Shown here in pieces: positions 1 through 6,818 of a stretch of 21,177 bases of DNA. The stretch is from CAYJBH01 sp964369445. GTDB lineage: Bacteria > Bacillota > Clostridia > Oscillospirales > Ruminococcaceae. The DNA lies in NCBI GenBank assembly GCA_964369445.1, contig CAYJFU010000038.1:1-21177 (forward strand). The letters run 5' to 3'. The position numbers and the translations under genes were made by a program. Positions within the stretch are counted from its first letter, which is position 1, and every line of letters starts with the position of its first letter. Below the pieces are notes generated by a model. It did no database searches. It saw only the letters and a list, made by a program, of their open reading frames with translations, and was not told where the DNA came from.

Positions 1-308
1 GTTCCGTTAGTCTGTATGCAGTTGTGCACACCAATGTTGTTGACGTTCACCTTCTTTTGTAACGCTATTACATGACGAAAAAAATCAAGGCCGCGCAACG
101 TAGGTTCGCCGCCTTGAAAGGAAAATGTACAACTTTTTTGAGCAAGATCAAAACCTGCTCGGATAAGATGCTCCATCGTCTCGTCGGTTATCATGCCCTC
201 AAAATAACGCTCGCGACTGCTTGCTACATCGTGGTAAAAGCAGTACTCGCAGCTCATATTACATGCCGAGGAGGCGGGTTTAATTAAAATATTGACCGAC
301 TGCATCAT
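1..308 (-). CDS. Radical SAM protein, anaerobic sulfatase-maturase (anSME) type, N-terminal part
   Basis: The reading frame starts at 308 and runs off the window at base 1, so only about 102 N-terminal residues are present. They begin MMQSVNILIKPASSACNMSC and continue with EYCFYHD, giving the CX3CX2C cluster (C16, C20, C23) that binds the [4Fe-4S] cluster of radical SAM enzymes. Further on, TFSFQGGEPTLRGLDFF is the GGEP motif that contacts SAM, in the form typical of anaerobic sulfatase maturases, which convert a Cys or Ser of a sulfatase to formylglycine. The C-terminal SPASM domain would lie outside the window. The start overlaps the stop of the preceding gene (ATGA at 305-308), so the two are probably translationally coupled. 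No sulfatase is visible here, so the substrate is open; the enzyme could also be a peptide-modifying SPASM relative. Family assignment is firm, exact reaction is not. Confidence 0.85.
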   Translation of the reverse strand, partial: MMQSVNILIKPASSACNMSCEYCFYHDVASSRERYFEGMITDETMEHLIRAGFDLAQKSCTFSFQGGEPTLRGLDFFRHVIALQKKVNVNNIGVHNCIQTNG

Positions 309-691
309 CTGTTTTTTATCATCATGGATTTTAGCATGTTATAACCGTTGGCAGGGTCACTTTTTAAATCCTCTATTCTGTTCCAGATAAAGGGTTTGTC
401 CTCGACATAAAGGCTATCATATGTAAGATCGCGTATAACTGCCGGCGGTGTCACCTCGCGTGGGGGGCGTATGTCGGCAGGCCAATTTAGTGTACCGTCA
501 GGGGACAGGGGAGCGGCGCTGAAACACTCAAATATCAACGTTGCCGCTTCGCCGTAGCAATAGCTCTCAAACTTTATGGCACCGTCGCGGTAAAATATCA
601 TCCTGTCACGCGACGATATGTGACAGCGCTCTCTTTCATATATGCAAGCTATGTGGTTTTTTTTGTACTGTATCTGCATGTCAACTGGCAT
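305..691 (-). CDS. Hypothetical protein, 128 aa, coupled to radical SAM gene
   Basis: I do not recognise this family. The protein has no clear signal peptide or membrane segment. The N-terminal half is rich in Cys, Tyr and Arg (C16, C23, C45, C56), and a Pro-rich stretch lies in the middle (around residues 60-85: SPDGTLNWPADIRPPREV and on). It has no sulfatase CxPxR motif, so it is not an obvious classical maturase substrate. A GGAGG ribosome binding site sits in the 3' end of the upstream lipoprotein gene, 9 nt before the ATG. The start overlaps that gene's stop (TAATG), and the stop overlaps the start of the radical SAM gene (ATGA). This double coupling argues that it is a real gene made in fixed proportion with its neighbours. 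It could be a partner, chaperone or substrate of the maturase; that is inference only. Confidence 0.7.
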   Translation of the reverse strand: MPVDMQIQYKKNHIACIYERERCHISSRDRMIFYRDGAIKFESYCYGEAATLIFECFSAAPLSPDGTLNWPADIRPPREVTPPAVIRDLTYDSLYVEDKPFIWNRIEDLKSDPANGYNMLKSMMIKNR

Positions 692-1044
692 TACATCTGT
701 CCTCCTTCAATACTCAGTGCGTATGGCACATTGTCGGCACTTCCGTTAAAAGTCACCCTTACAAATTCTCCCTCAAGTGAATCATCGGGCAAGCTGATTT
801 CGGTGTTTTCGTCCATAGAAAATGAGTACACCTTGCCGTCGTCACATCTTAACACGACACTGTATACCGCAACCGATTCCACATGACCGGTCAGGTGAGC
901 AGTTTGCGTTTCAGCGGCCACAGAAGGTGAATTCATCTCTTTTTCGGTGTAGGTAGTATCTGTTTGAACTACGCCCGTTTGACATGATGTGGTCAGCATC
1001 AGCATGTATATGGCTGACAGAAATACGGCAGTTTTTGATAGCAT
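691..1044 (-). CDS. Putative small lipoprotein, 117 aa
   Basis: The N-terminus (MLSKTAVFLSAIYMLMLTTSC) is a hydrophobic export signal ending in a cysteine at residue 21. The lipobox is imperfect (Thr at -3, Ser at -1), so lipidation is likely but not certain. A Thr/Glu-rich linker follows (about residues 25-48), then a compact beta-rich region (about 50-113) with the pattern 'GHVESVAVYSVVLRCDDGKVYSF...GEFVRVTFNG', which resembles the small OB-like domains of many Firmicutes lipoproteins. The product would be anchored outside the cytoplasmic membrane. It is the first gene of a coupled trio. Its own start lacks a strong ribosome binding site; an in-frame TAA lies two codons upstream, so the start cannot be much earlier. 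Function unknown. Confidence 0.7.
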   Translation of the reverse strand: MLSKTAVFLSAIYMLMLTTSCQTGVVQTDTTYTEKEMNSPSVAAETQTAHLTGHVESVAVYSVVLRCDDGKVYSFSMDENTEISLPDDSLEGEFVRVTFNGSADNVPYALSIEGGQM

Positions 1045-1253
1045 AAATTATAGTCCGAATTTTACGTTACTGCTATTTTACAACTTAATAGTATTATTTT
1101 CAATGTCTTTCACACAACCCTCAAATATTATTCATATTTTTTTTGGTTTATTAAGGTAATTATAGTGTCATCATCAACAATTTTAAGAAATATGCTCGGT
1201 TGGATATGTCGCATTTGTTCAAATTAAAGGCACCTTACACAAAGATAGGATGT

Positions 1254-1300
1254 GTTTTGGATTACCTCCCTCAACGGTGCCAGGGGAAGTAATCCAAAAC
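1254..1300 (-). repeat. Intergenic hairpin repeat, copy 1 (downstream of carB)
   Basis: Perfect 12-bp inverted arms GTTTTGGATTAC (1254-1265) and GTAATCCAAAAC (1289-1300) are extended inward by a few more pairs (TCCC at 1267-1270 with GGGA at 1284-1287). It begins 43 bp past the carB stop and may end carB transcription or protect its 3' end, but there is no proper T-run after the stem. Flanks match copy 2: 'GATGTGTTTTGGA' plus about 18 upstream bases with few differences. The rest of the 299-bp intergenic stretch (1045-1343) is AT-rich. It must hold the promoter of the lipoprotein trio; a TATAAT on the minus strand at 1159-1164 is a candidate but has no good -35. Confidence 0.75.
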
Positions 1301-1343
1301 TAAATATTAATTATACAATTTAACTTTAGTGCAACAACGCTTT

Positions 1344-4300
1344 CTATGCGTCGATAGTGGAAACTTTCAGCGTAATGCTCTCCAGAACGTTTAGCAGCAC
1401 ATTGACCGTTTCAAGTGACGTGAAGATAGCCACACTGTTTTCAACAGCGGCACGGCGAATTTTGTAGCCGTCATTTACGGAGTTACGGTCATCGACATGC
1501 GAGTGTGTGTTTATGACGTAGGTCACAAAGCCCTGCGCGATGTTCTGTGCAATTTCGTCCGAGCCCTGTGAGAACTTTTTGCGAACGCGCGTTTTGATGC
1601 CGTGGTTTTTAAGCACTTCAGCGGTGCCACAGGTGCCCTCAATGTTAAATCCGAGGTCGTAAAAACGCTTGATAAGCGGAACAGCCGCTTCCTTGTCCCT
1701 GTCAGCTACGGTGGCAAAGACGGTGCCGTAGTTTTGAACCTTTGTGCCTGCCGCCTGTAAAGCTTTGTAAAGCGCAACATTTATATTGCTGTCATAGCCT
1801 ATAGCTTCACCTGTGGATTTCATCTCGGGGGAGAGCACGGCATCCAGCTCATGAATCTTTGCAAAGGAGAATGTCGGTGCTTTGACATACCAGCGCTTGC
1901 TTTTAGCGGCAACACAGGTGCTGTAACCCTGCTCCTTTAATGATTGTCCCAACATGACCCTTGTGGCGATGCCGGCGACAGGTATGTTTGTTGCCTTTGA
2001 GATAAACGGTACCGTCCTGGAAGAGCGCGGGTTGACCTCGATAATGTAAACATCCTCGTGCTCGTCGACGATAAACTGAATGTTATAAAGTCCGACAATG
2101 CCAAGTCCAAGCCCCAATTTTACGGTATATTCCTCTATTGCTTTTTCGATTTTATCGTTTACGGTGAAGGTCGGGTAGACACTCATTGAGTCGCCGGAGT
2201 GAACACCGGTCTCCTCAACGTGCTCCATTATGCCGGGGATAAGTACATCAGTGCCGTCGCACACAGCATCAACCTCCAGTTCCTTGCCGGCGATGTAACG
2301 GTCGACAAGTACGGGCTGGTCGGTGTTGACCTCAACAGCGGTCAACAGATAGCGCTTTAATTCCTCTTCACTGTGGCACAACTGCATTGCACGACCACCG
2401 AGCACATAAGATGGGCGCACAAGCACCGGATAGCCAATGTCGGCGGCGACCTTCACACCGTCCTCGATGGTGGTTACTGCTTTGCCCAGCGGTTGCGGTA
2501 TGTTGAGCGAACGCATTATGTGCTCAAAGCTGTCACGGTTTTCCGCGAGCTCTATCGACTTTGTGCCTGTACCTATAATATTGATGCCGTGTGCAGTCAG
2601 CCCGTCGGCGAGGTTTATAGCTGTCTGTCCGCCAAGTGTTACGATAACACCCTTTGGCTTTTCAAGAGCTATAATGTTCATCACATCCTCAACGGTGGGC
2701 GGCTCAAAGTAGAGCTTATCCGCAGTTGTGTAATCGGTGGAGACAGTCTCGGGGTTGTTGTTGATGATAATTGCCTCGTAGCCACATTCTTTTATCGCCC
2801 ACACAGCGTGCACAGTGGAGTAGTCAAATTCAACACCCTGACCGATCCTAATGGGGCCCGAGCCTATGACGAGTATTTTTTCCTTGTCCGTCACGACACT
2901 CTCGTTTTTGCCGCCGTACTCGGTGTAAAAATAGGGAACATATTCCTGTTGGTGCTTGCAGTTGTCGACGATGCGGTATGCCGGAAGTACACCCATGTCG
3001 CGGCGCAGGCAGAATATTTCCTGCTCGGTTTTGTCGGTGCACTGCGCTATAAACTCATCACCGATGCCCATGCGCTTAGCTTTAAGCATCAGCTCAGCAT
3101 CGAGGGTGTTCTCGCACAGAACTTTTTCAAAATCAGTAACGTTTTTAAGAACCTGTACAAACTGCGGCATAATGGCGGTTGCGGTTGCAATTTCCTCGAC
3201 TGTAACGTCTTTTCGCAGTGCCTCACACAGCGCGAAAATCCTGTCGTCGGTCGGTGTGGTGATGTAGGTCACAAGTTCCTCGGCGGACATGGCGGTAAAC
3301 TTTGCCTTTTGCGGGTGACCGGCACCGGCCTCAAGACCTCTGACGGATTTCAAGAGAATTTCCTCAAGGCTTTGACCAATACTCATGACCTCGCCGGTCG
3401 CTTTCATCTGTGTCGAAAGGTGGTTGGAGGCACTGCCAAACTTGTCAAACGGGAAACGAGCCATTTTCGCAACAATGTAGTCGATGGCAGGGGGAATAGC
3501 CGCACTGATACCGCTTATGTTTATCTCGTCAAGGGTGAGACCGACGGCGATTTTTGCCGTCACACGTGCGATGGGGTAAGCGGTGGCTTTTGACGCAAGC
3601 GCCGAGGAGCGCGAAACGCGTGGGTTGACCTCGATAAGGAAGTACTCACAGGTGCCGGGTTTCAGCGCAAACTGTATGTTACAGCCGCCCTCGATTTTGA
3701 GTGCTCTTATTATTTTGAGCGCCGAGGTTTTAAGGGTGGCGAACTGCTCTTCTTGCAGCGTCTGGCAGGGCGCAAACACTATCGAGTCGCCGGTGTGTAT
3801 GCCCACAGGGTCAAAGTTTTCCATATCACATATTGATATAGCGTGGTCGGTTTTGTCACGCATGACCTCAAACTCTATCTCCTGATAGCCTTTGACGCTC
3901 TTTTCTACGAGCACCTGATTTACAGGGCTAAGTGACAAGCCGTGCTCCGCGAGCGTTAGCAATTCCTGCTCATCGTTTGCGAAACCGCCACCGGTGCCGC
4001 CAAGCGTAAANNNNNNNNNNCGGTGGTGTTGGCGATGTCGCTTGCAATAACCGGCTCGCCGATATCTATACACAGTTGTTTAAACAGCTCCCTGTCCTCG
4101 GCCTGTGCAATGGATTTTATGGAAGTGCCAAGTATCTCGACACCGCACTCGTCCAGTATCTTTTTACGCGCAAGTTGCATAACCATGTTAAGACCGGTTT
4201 GACCGCCAAGACCCGGCACTATGGCATCGGGGCGCTCCATACGTATAATTTTCGCGACATATTCAAGGGTGAGCGGCTCCATATACACCTTGTCCGCCAT

Positions 4301-4477
4301 GTTGGTATCGGTCATAATGGTTGCCGGATTTGAGTTGATAAGCACAACCTTGTAACCCTCTTCACGCAGTGCAATGCAAGCCTGTGTGCCGGCATAGTCA
4401 AACTCCGCCGCCTGTCCGATTACTATAGGACCCGAGCCTATCACCATGATTTTTTTAATGTCTGTTCTTCTTGGCAT
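1344..4477 (-). CDS. carB: Carbamoyl-phosphate synthase large subunit (interrupted by assembly gap)
   Basis: Makes carbamoyl phosphate from bicarbonate, ATP and glutamine-derived ammonia for pyrimidine and arginine synthesis. The N-terminal half starts MPRRTDIKKIMVIGSGPIVI and carries the first ATP-grasp unit (FTLGGTGGGF, then NPRVSRSSALASKATAYPIA). The second unit repeats it (KILVIGSGPIRIGQGVEFDY; VRPSYVLGGRAMQ; NPRSSRTVPFISKATNIPVA). The last 140 or so residues are the MGS-like allosteric domain (NIEGTCGTAEVLKNHGIKTR). Start 4477 has a clean GGAGG site. Ten N at 4011-4020 split the frame: 152 codons lie before and 888 after. Compared with E. coli CarB about 20 residues are missing, so the real gap is probably near 59 bases and the gene intact at about 1060 aa. 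No carA is adjacent, which is unusual. Expression is probably controlled by the leader hairpin at 4515-4546. Confidence 0.95.
4011..4020. other. Assembly gap (10 N) inside carB
   Basis: Ten Ns of placeholder length. The carB frame before and after does not join across 10 bases. By comparison with E. coli CarB, where about 20 residues lie between the matching flanks, roughly 59 bases are missing. It is not evidence of a pseudogene. Confidence 0.95.
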
Positions 4478-4514
4478 GTTTTCCTCCTGATGTTCACCCT
4501 TGTTTAAGCTTAAA

Positions 4515-4546
4515 AAAAATCAACGTCTAAAAAAACGTTGATTTTT
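4515..4546 (-). terminator. Leader terminator/attenuator hairpin of carB
   Basis: AAAAATCAACGT (4515-4526) and ACGTTGATTTTT (4535-4546) form a 12-bp stem with an 8-nt loop. Read on the minus strand the stem runs into eight T (4512-4519), the form of an intrinsic terminator. It lies inside the transcribed leader of carB, between the promoter at 4649-4677 and the start codon at 4477. That position suggests transcription attenuation. Upstream in the leader, AAATGAC pairs with GTCATTT, and 'AGAGGTGCAGG' loosely recalls a PyrR binding loop, but the match is too weak to claim. Reading from the plus strand the stem is followed by only a short T-run that belongs to the arm. Confidence 0.65.
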
Positions 4547-4648
4547 AAAATAAAATAATAAATAGGGGTCGTGAAATGACTTTGGAGATATAAATATTCC
4601 TATACATTTTAATGTCATTTTTTCCTGCACCTCTAAATCATTTTTAAC

Positions 4649-4677
4649 ATTCTATCACAGGTGTCGGCAAAAGTCAA
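4649..4677 (-). promoter_or_regulatory. Housekeeping promoter of carB
   Basis: On the minus strand: TTGACT (-35, 4672-4677), a 17-nt spacer, and TAGAAT (-10, 4649-4654). Transcription would start near 4642, giving a leader of about 165 nt before carB that includes the hairpin at 4515-4546. Confidence 0.75.
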
Positions 4678-4796
4678 CATTTTTTTACATTGTAGTGTCG
4701 TGAATAGTGGTATTAGCATATTTGCATCTATTCTTTTGCATTTAGTATTGTTTTATATGTGGAGATCATTGTCACCCTAAACAAAAATCTGATGTG

Positions 4797-4841
4797 TTTT
4801 GGAGCACTATCCCAAACTTTGGCGAGGGGAACACTCCAAAA
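4797..4841 (-). repeat. Intergenic hairpin repeat, copy 2 (downstream of VOC gene)
   Basis: TTTTGGAG (4797-4804) pairs with CTCCAAAA (4834-4841). As minus-strand RNA the stem continues through three consecutive U-G/G-U wobbles, a U-A pair and then CCC/GGG. As plus-strand RNA those wobbles are A-C mismatches. It lies 64 bp past the stop of the VOC gene on the same strand. The sequence before the stem (from about 4772) matches the equivalent part of copy 1 at about 26 of 31 positions. Confidence 0.7.
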
Positions 4842-4905
4842 TAAAACCCAAATTGCGCCATTTTACCTTAAACAGTGATGATCGCCCCAATAATCACTAA
4901 TTCAA

Positions 4906-5286
4906 TCAATCTTTATTGCCGTAACTGCAAAACTCAATAAGGTTGCCGTCGGGGTCACGTAGATATATACTTTGCATTTCGCCGTTTGCACCGTTACGCG
5001 TCACAACTCCCAGTAGGATATCTAATCCCTTTTTTAACAGCTCCGCTTTGTATCGGTTTATGTCCCCTTCAATTTCAAAGCACAAATCTGCACTGCCGGG
5101 TTGAACATTTGATGCGTGTGGTGACAGCTCGCTTTTCAGATAGTGCACATTTATCTTGAAATCACCGGCGAAAAACTCGTGGCGGTTGCCTCTATCGTAC
5201 ACCAAAAACCCCAGCGCCTGATAAAACGGTATCAGCCGGTTAACATCCGAGGTAGTTATTACAAGATGGTCAATTTTCTTTATCAT
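4906..5286 (-). CDS. VOC-family (glyoxalase/dioxygenase-fold) protein, 126 aa
   Basis: A single vicinal-oxygen-chelate unit of the usual small size. It opens MIKKIDHLVITTSDVNRLIP with the conserved metal-ligand histidine (H7) and ends with RDPDGNLIEFCSY, where the Glu is the typical last ligand. The middle HEFFAGDFKINVHY supplies further His candidates. The nearest general type is the STM3117-like/YwkD-like branch, whose members bind a divalent metal and act on small molecules; substrate cannot be told from sequence. It has a strong ribosome binding site (AGGAGG) and overlaps the 3' end of the ribbon-helix-helix gene by 17 bp, so it is the third gene of the SPFH operon. Followed by hairpin repeat copy 2. 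Confidence 0.85.
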   Translation of the reverse strand: MIKKIDHLVITTSDVNRLIPFYQALGFLVYDRGNRHEFFAGDFKINVHYLKSELSPHASNVQPGSADLCFEIEGDINRYKAELLKKGLDILLGVVTRNGANGEMQSIYLRDPDGNLIEFCSYGNKD

Positions 5287-5464
5287 CGCTTACCTCCTGC
5301 TTGCGCTCTTGCTTTCCGCCTTTGCGCTTTTTGACACACTCCGTCAACAAAAACTCTATCTGCCCGTTGACGGAGCGAAAATCATCCTCTGCCCATGATG
5401 CTATCTCTGCATAGAGTTTTGCAGACAGGCGAAGCGGTATTTGCTTTTTTGCACCCTCTTTCAT
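5270..5464 (-). CDS. Small ribbon-helix-helix (Arc/MetJ-like) protein, 64 aa
   Basis: Starting at 5464 the protein reads MKEGAKKQIPLRLSAKLYAE and on. 'KKQIPLRLSAKLYAEIASWAEDD' fits the beta strand and first helix, and 'RSVNGQIEFLLTECVKK' the second helix, of an Arc-type DNA-binding fold. The last 15 or so residues are a charged Lys/Glu tail. An upstream in-frame start at 5518 would overlap the SPFH gene by about 50 bp and add unlike residues, so 5464, two bases after the SPFH stop, is preferred. It has no strong ribosome binding site and is probably translated by coupling. Small proteins of this kind commonly follow SPFH genes. It may be an autoregulator or an SPFH partner; not shown. Confidence 0.75.
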   Translation of the reverse strand: MKEGAKKQIPLRLSAKLYAEIASWAEDDFRSVNGQIEFLLTECVKKRKGGKQERKQEVSDDKEN

Positions 5465-5466
5465 GT

Positions 5467-6489
5467 TTAATAAAGACTGCCGGAGTTGACGACAGGTTGG
5501 GTGTCTTTGTTGGCGCAAAGCACAACAAGCAGGTTTGAAACCATAGCCGCCTTGCGCTCCTCGTCGAGGTTGATGGAATCGTTGTTTTCAATGCGCTCAA
5601 GCGCCATCTCCACCATACCGACCGCACCGTCAACGATAAGTTTTTTGGCGCTGATAAGTGCTGATGCCTGTTGACGTTGCAACATCGCCGCGGCTATCTC
5701 TTGTGCGTAGGCAAGGTAGGTGATTTTGGTCTCAATTATCTCGATGCCGGCCTGTGCAACCTTCTGCTGTATTTCTGCCTTGATGCGTTCGGCCACAACC
5801 TCGCTGGAGCCACGCAGTGAGCCCTCGTCCGGCGTGCCGTCGCCTGTAGTGTCGATATCGCCGGTCACATCATAGGGGTAGATGCGCACGATGTTCCTCA
5901 GTGATGCGTCGCACTGTAATGACAAAAACTCCTTGTAATTGTCGACGACAAACACAGCCTTTGCCGTGTCGACAACACGCCAAATTACAGCAATTGATAT
6001 CTCGACAGGTGTACCGAGTCGGTCATTTATCTTCTGCTTATTGTTGTTAAGCGTCATCTCTTTTAAGGATATTTTTTTGTTTAGAGAAAGCTCCACTCCT
6101 GCGTTTACATCCACCTTGAGCGCACCTGAGCTGAGTGAGGGTGTTTTTTCGCCAACGTCGCCGCTTTGGCGCAGTTTTGTAGCGGCCGCCGGATTGACGG
6201 TGCTGCAAAACGGATTGACAAAATACATGCCCGCGCCTTTTAGTGTGCCCACATAGTTGCCGAAAAGTGTAAGGACCATTGCCTCCTGTGGGTTCACCAC
6301 CTTGATGCCCAAAAATATAATCCATCCGAGTGATAGGTACAGCAAAGATACGATAAACAGCGGCACACCGAACACGTACTGAAAGTTAATAGCGCCGAAT
6401 ATCAAGAGTCCTATAGCCACAATATAAGCCAGTATGGCAATTAATATAACCGGTAATCCTTCCGGTGCGTTTAATGTTTTCTCTTGCAT
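5467..6489 (-). CDS. SPFH (stomatin/prohibitin/flotillin) domain membrane protein, 340 aa
   Basis: Two hydrophobic segments near the N-terminus (about residues 12-36 and 42-62) are followed by an SPFH domain (about 60-300). The opening GIKVVNPQEAMVLTLFGNYV and 'GAGMYFVNPF' are hallmark SPFH sequences. 'VVAERIKAEIQQKVAQAGIEI' and 'AQEIAAAMLQRQQASALISA' give the helical, coiled-coil-prone part that drives oligomer formation. Such proteins form large membrane-bound assemblies that organise lipid domains and proteases. It is first in an operon with the ribbon-helix-helix and VOC genes, behind a near-perfect promoter. It is divergent from the zinc-ribbon/TPM genes, a pairing that suggests a role in membrane stress or quality control (inference). 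Confidence 0.9.
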   Translation of the reverse strand: MQEKTLNAPEGLPVILIAILAYIVAIGLLIFGAINFQYVFGVPLFIVSLLYLSLGWIIFLGIKVVNPQEAMVLTLFGNYVGTLKGAGMYFVNPFCSTVNPAAATKLRQSGDVGEKTPSLSSGALKVDVNAGVELSLNKKISLKEMTLNNNKQKINDRLGTPVEISIAVIWRVVDTAKAVFVVDNYKEFLSLQCDASLRNIVRIYPYDVTGDIDTTGDGTPDEGSLRGSSEVVAERIKAEIQQKVAQAGIEIIETKITYLAYAQEIAAAMLQRQQASALISAKKLIVDGAVGMVEMALERIENNDSINLDEERKAAMVSNLLVVLCANKDTQPVVNSGSLY

Positions 6490-6521
6490 AATGTAACCTC
6501 ACGTGTATTCTTTGTGATATC

Positions 6522-6550
6522 ATTATAATATCATTTTGTGCCAATGTCAA
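6522..6550 (-). promoter_or_regulatory. Consensus promoter of the SPFH operon
   Basis: Minus strand: TTGACA (6545-6550), 17-nt spacer, TATAAT (6522-6527). Both hexamers are the exact consensus for the housekeeping sigma factor, which predicts strong basal expression. Transcription would start near 6515, leaving a short leader (about 25 nt) before the ATG at 6489. Confidence 0.85.
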
Positions 6551-6582
6551 GCGTTGTTTTTTAAAAAAATTTATATTTAAGC

Positions 6583-6611
6583 AAGACTTTTTTTTAACAG
6601 TGTGTTATAAT
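6583..6611 (+). promoter_or_regulatory. Extended -10 promoter of the zinc-ribbon/TPM operon
   Basis: TATAAT at 6606-6611 is preceded by TGT (extended -10). Seventeen bases upstream is a poor -35 (AAGACT, 6583-6588). Transcription would begin near 6618, giving a leader of about 200 nt before the start codon at 6819. Confidence 0.6.
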
Positions 6612-6617
6612 ATAAAT

Positions 6618-6800
6618 TACGTACAGTGATGATGTAATCACGCTTGAAATAGGAGAAATTTGTATTTTTTCTGCGATAAGGGGACAACTTGGCGGAACAT
6701 AAACTCTGACGCCGCCCAAAGGGAGAAAAATCAAAAAAATTGCTCGTATTAGCCTTGTGATAACATTATTTGAATAGTAAATAAAATATACTTAATTGAT
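6618..6800 (+). other. Long 5' leader with possible structured RNA, unidentified
   Basis: About 200 nt of untranslated sequence precede the zinc-ribbon gene. Inside it TTGGCGG (6689-6695) can pair with CCGCCCAA (6712-6719) with one bulged base. The enclosed loop contains CTC (6704-6706), which can pair with GAG (6723-6725) just past the stem, so a small pseudoknot is possible. A second short stem is GTGAT/ATCAC near 6626-6641. I compared it by eye with common riboswitch signatures (TPP, SAM, c-di-GMP, c-di-AMP, ZTP, guanidine, T-box) and saw no match. It contains no convincing small gene. Confidence 0.35.
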
Positions 6801-6818
6801 ATGATGAGAGGAGATTTT

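Noticed and set aside
72..287. 71-codon plus-strand frame at the left edge
   Set aside because: The opposite strand carries a clear radical SAM N-terminus over the same bases.
1047..1052. TATAAT directly before the lipoprotein start as its promoter -10
   Set aside because: It ends 2 nt before the ATG, so transcription would begin inside the gene, and there is no -35 at proper distance.
2373..3593. Long open frame (406 codons) on the plus strand, antisense to carB
   Set aside because: It lies wholly inside a well-conserved carB frame; the translation has no recognisable domain and there is no ribosome binding site or promoter. It is a by-product of codon use.
1344..4477. carB as a pseudogene
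   Set aside because: The only break coincides with an N run; both halves are intact and collinear with the family.
4620..4660. PyrR binding site in the carB leader (AGAGGTGCAGG)
   Set aside because: The resemblance is too short and the flanking stem is not evident; kept only as a remark.
5465..5518. Longer form of the ribbon-helix-helix protein starting at 5518
   Set aside because: The extra 18 residues overlap the SPFH C-terminus in another frame and do not belong to the fold; 5464 is the better start.
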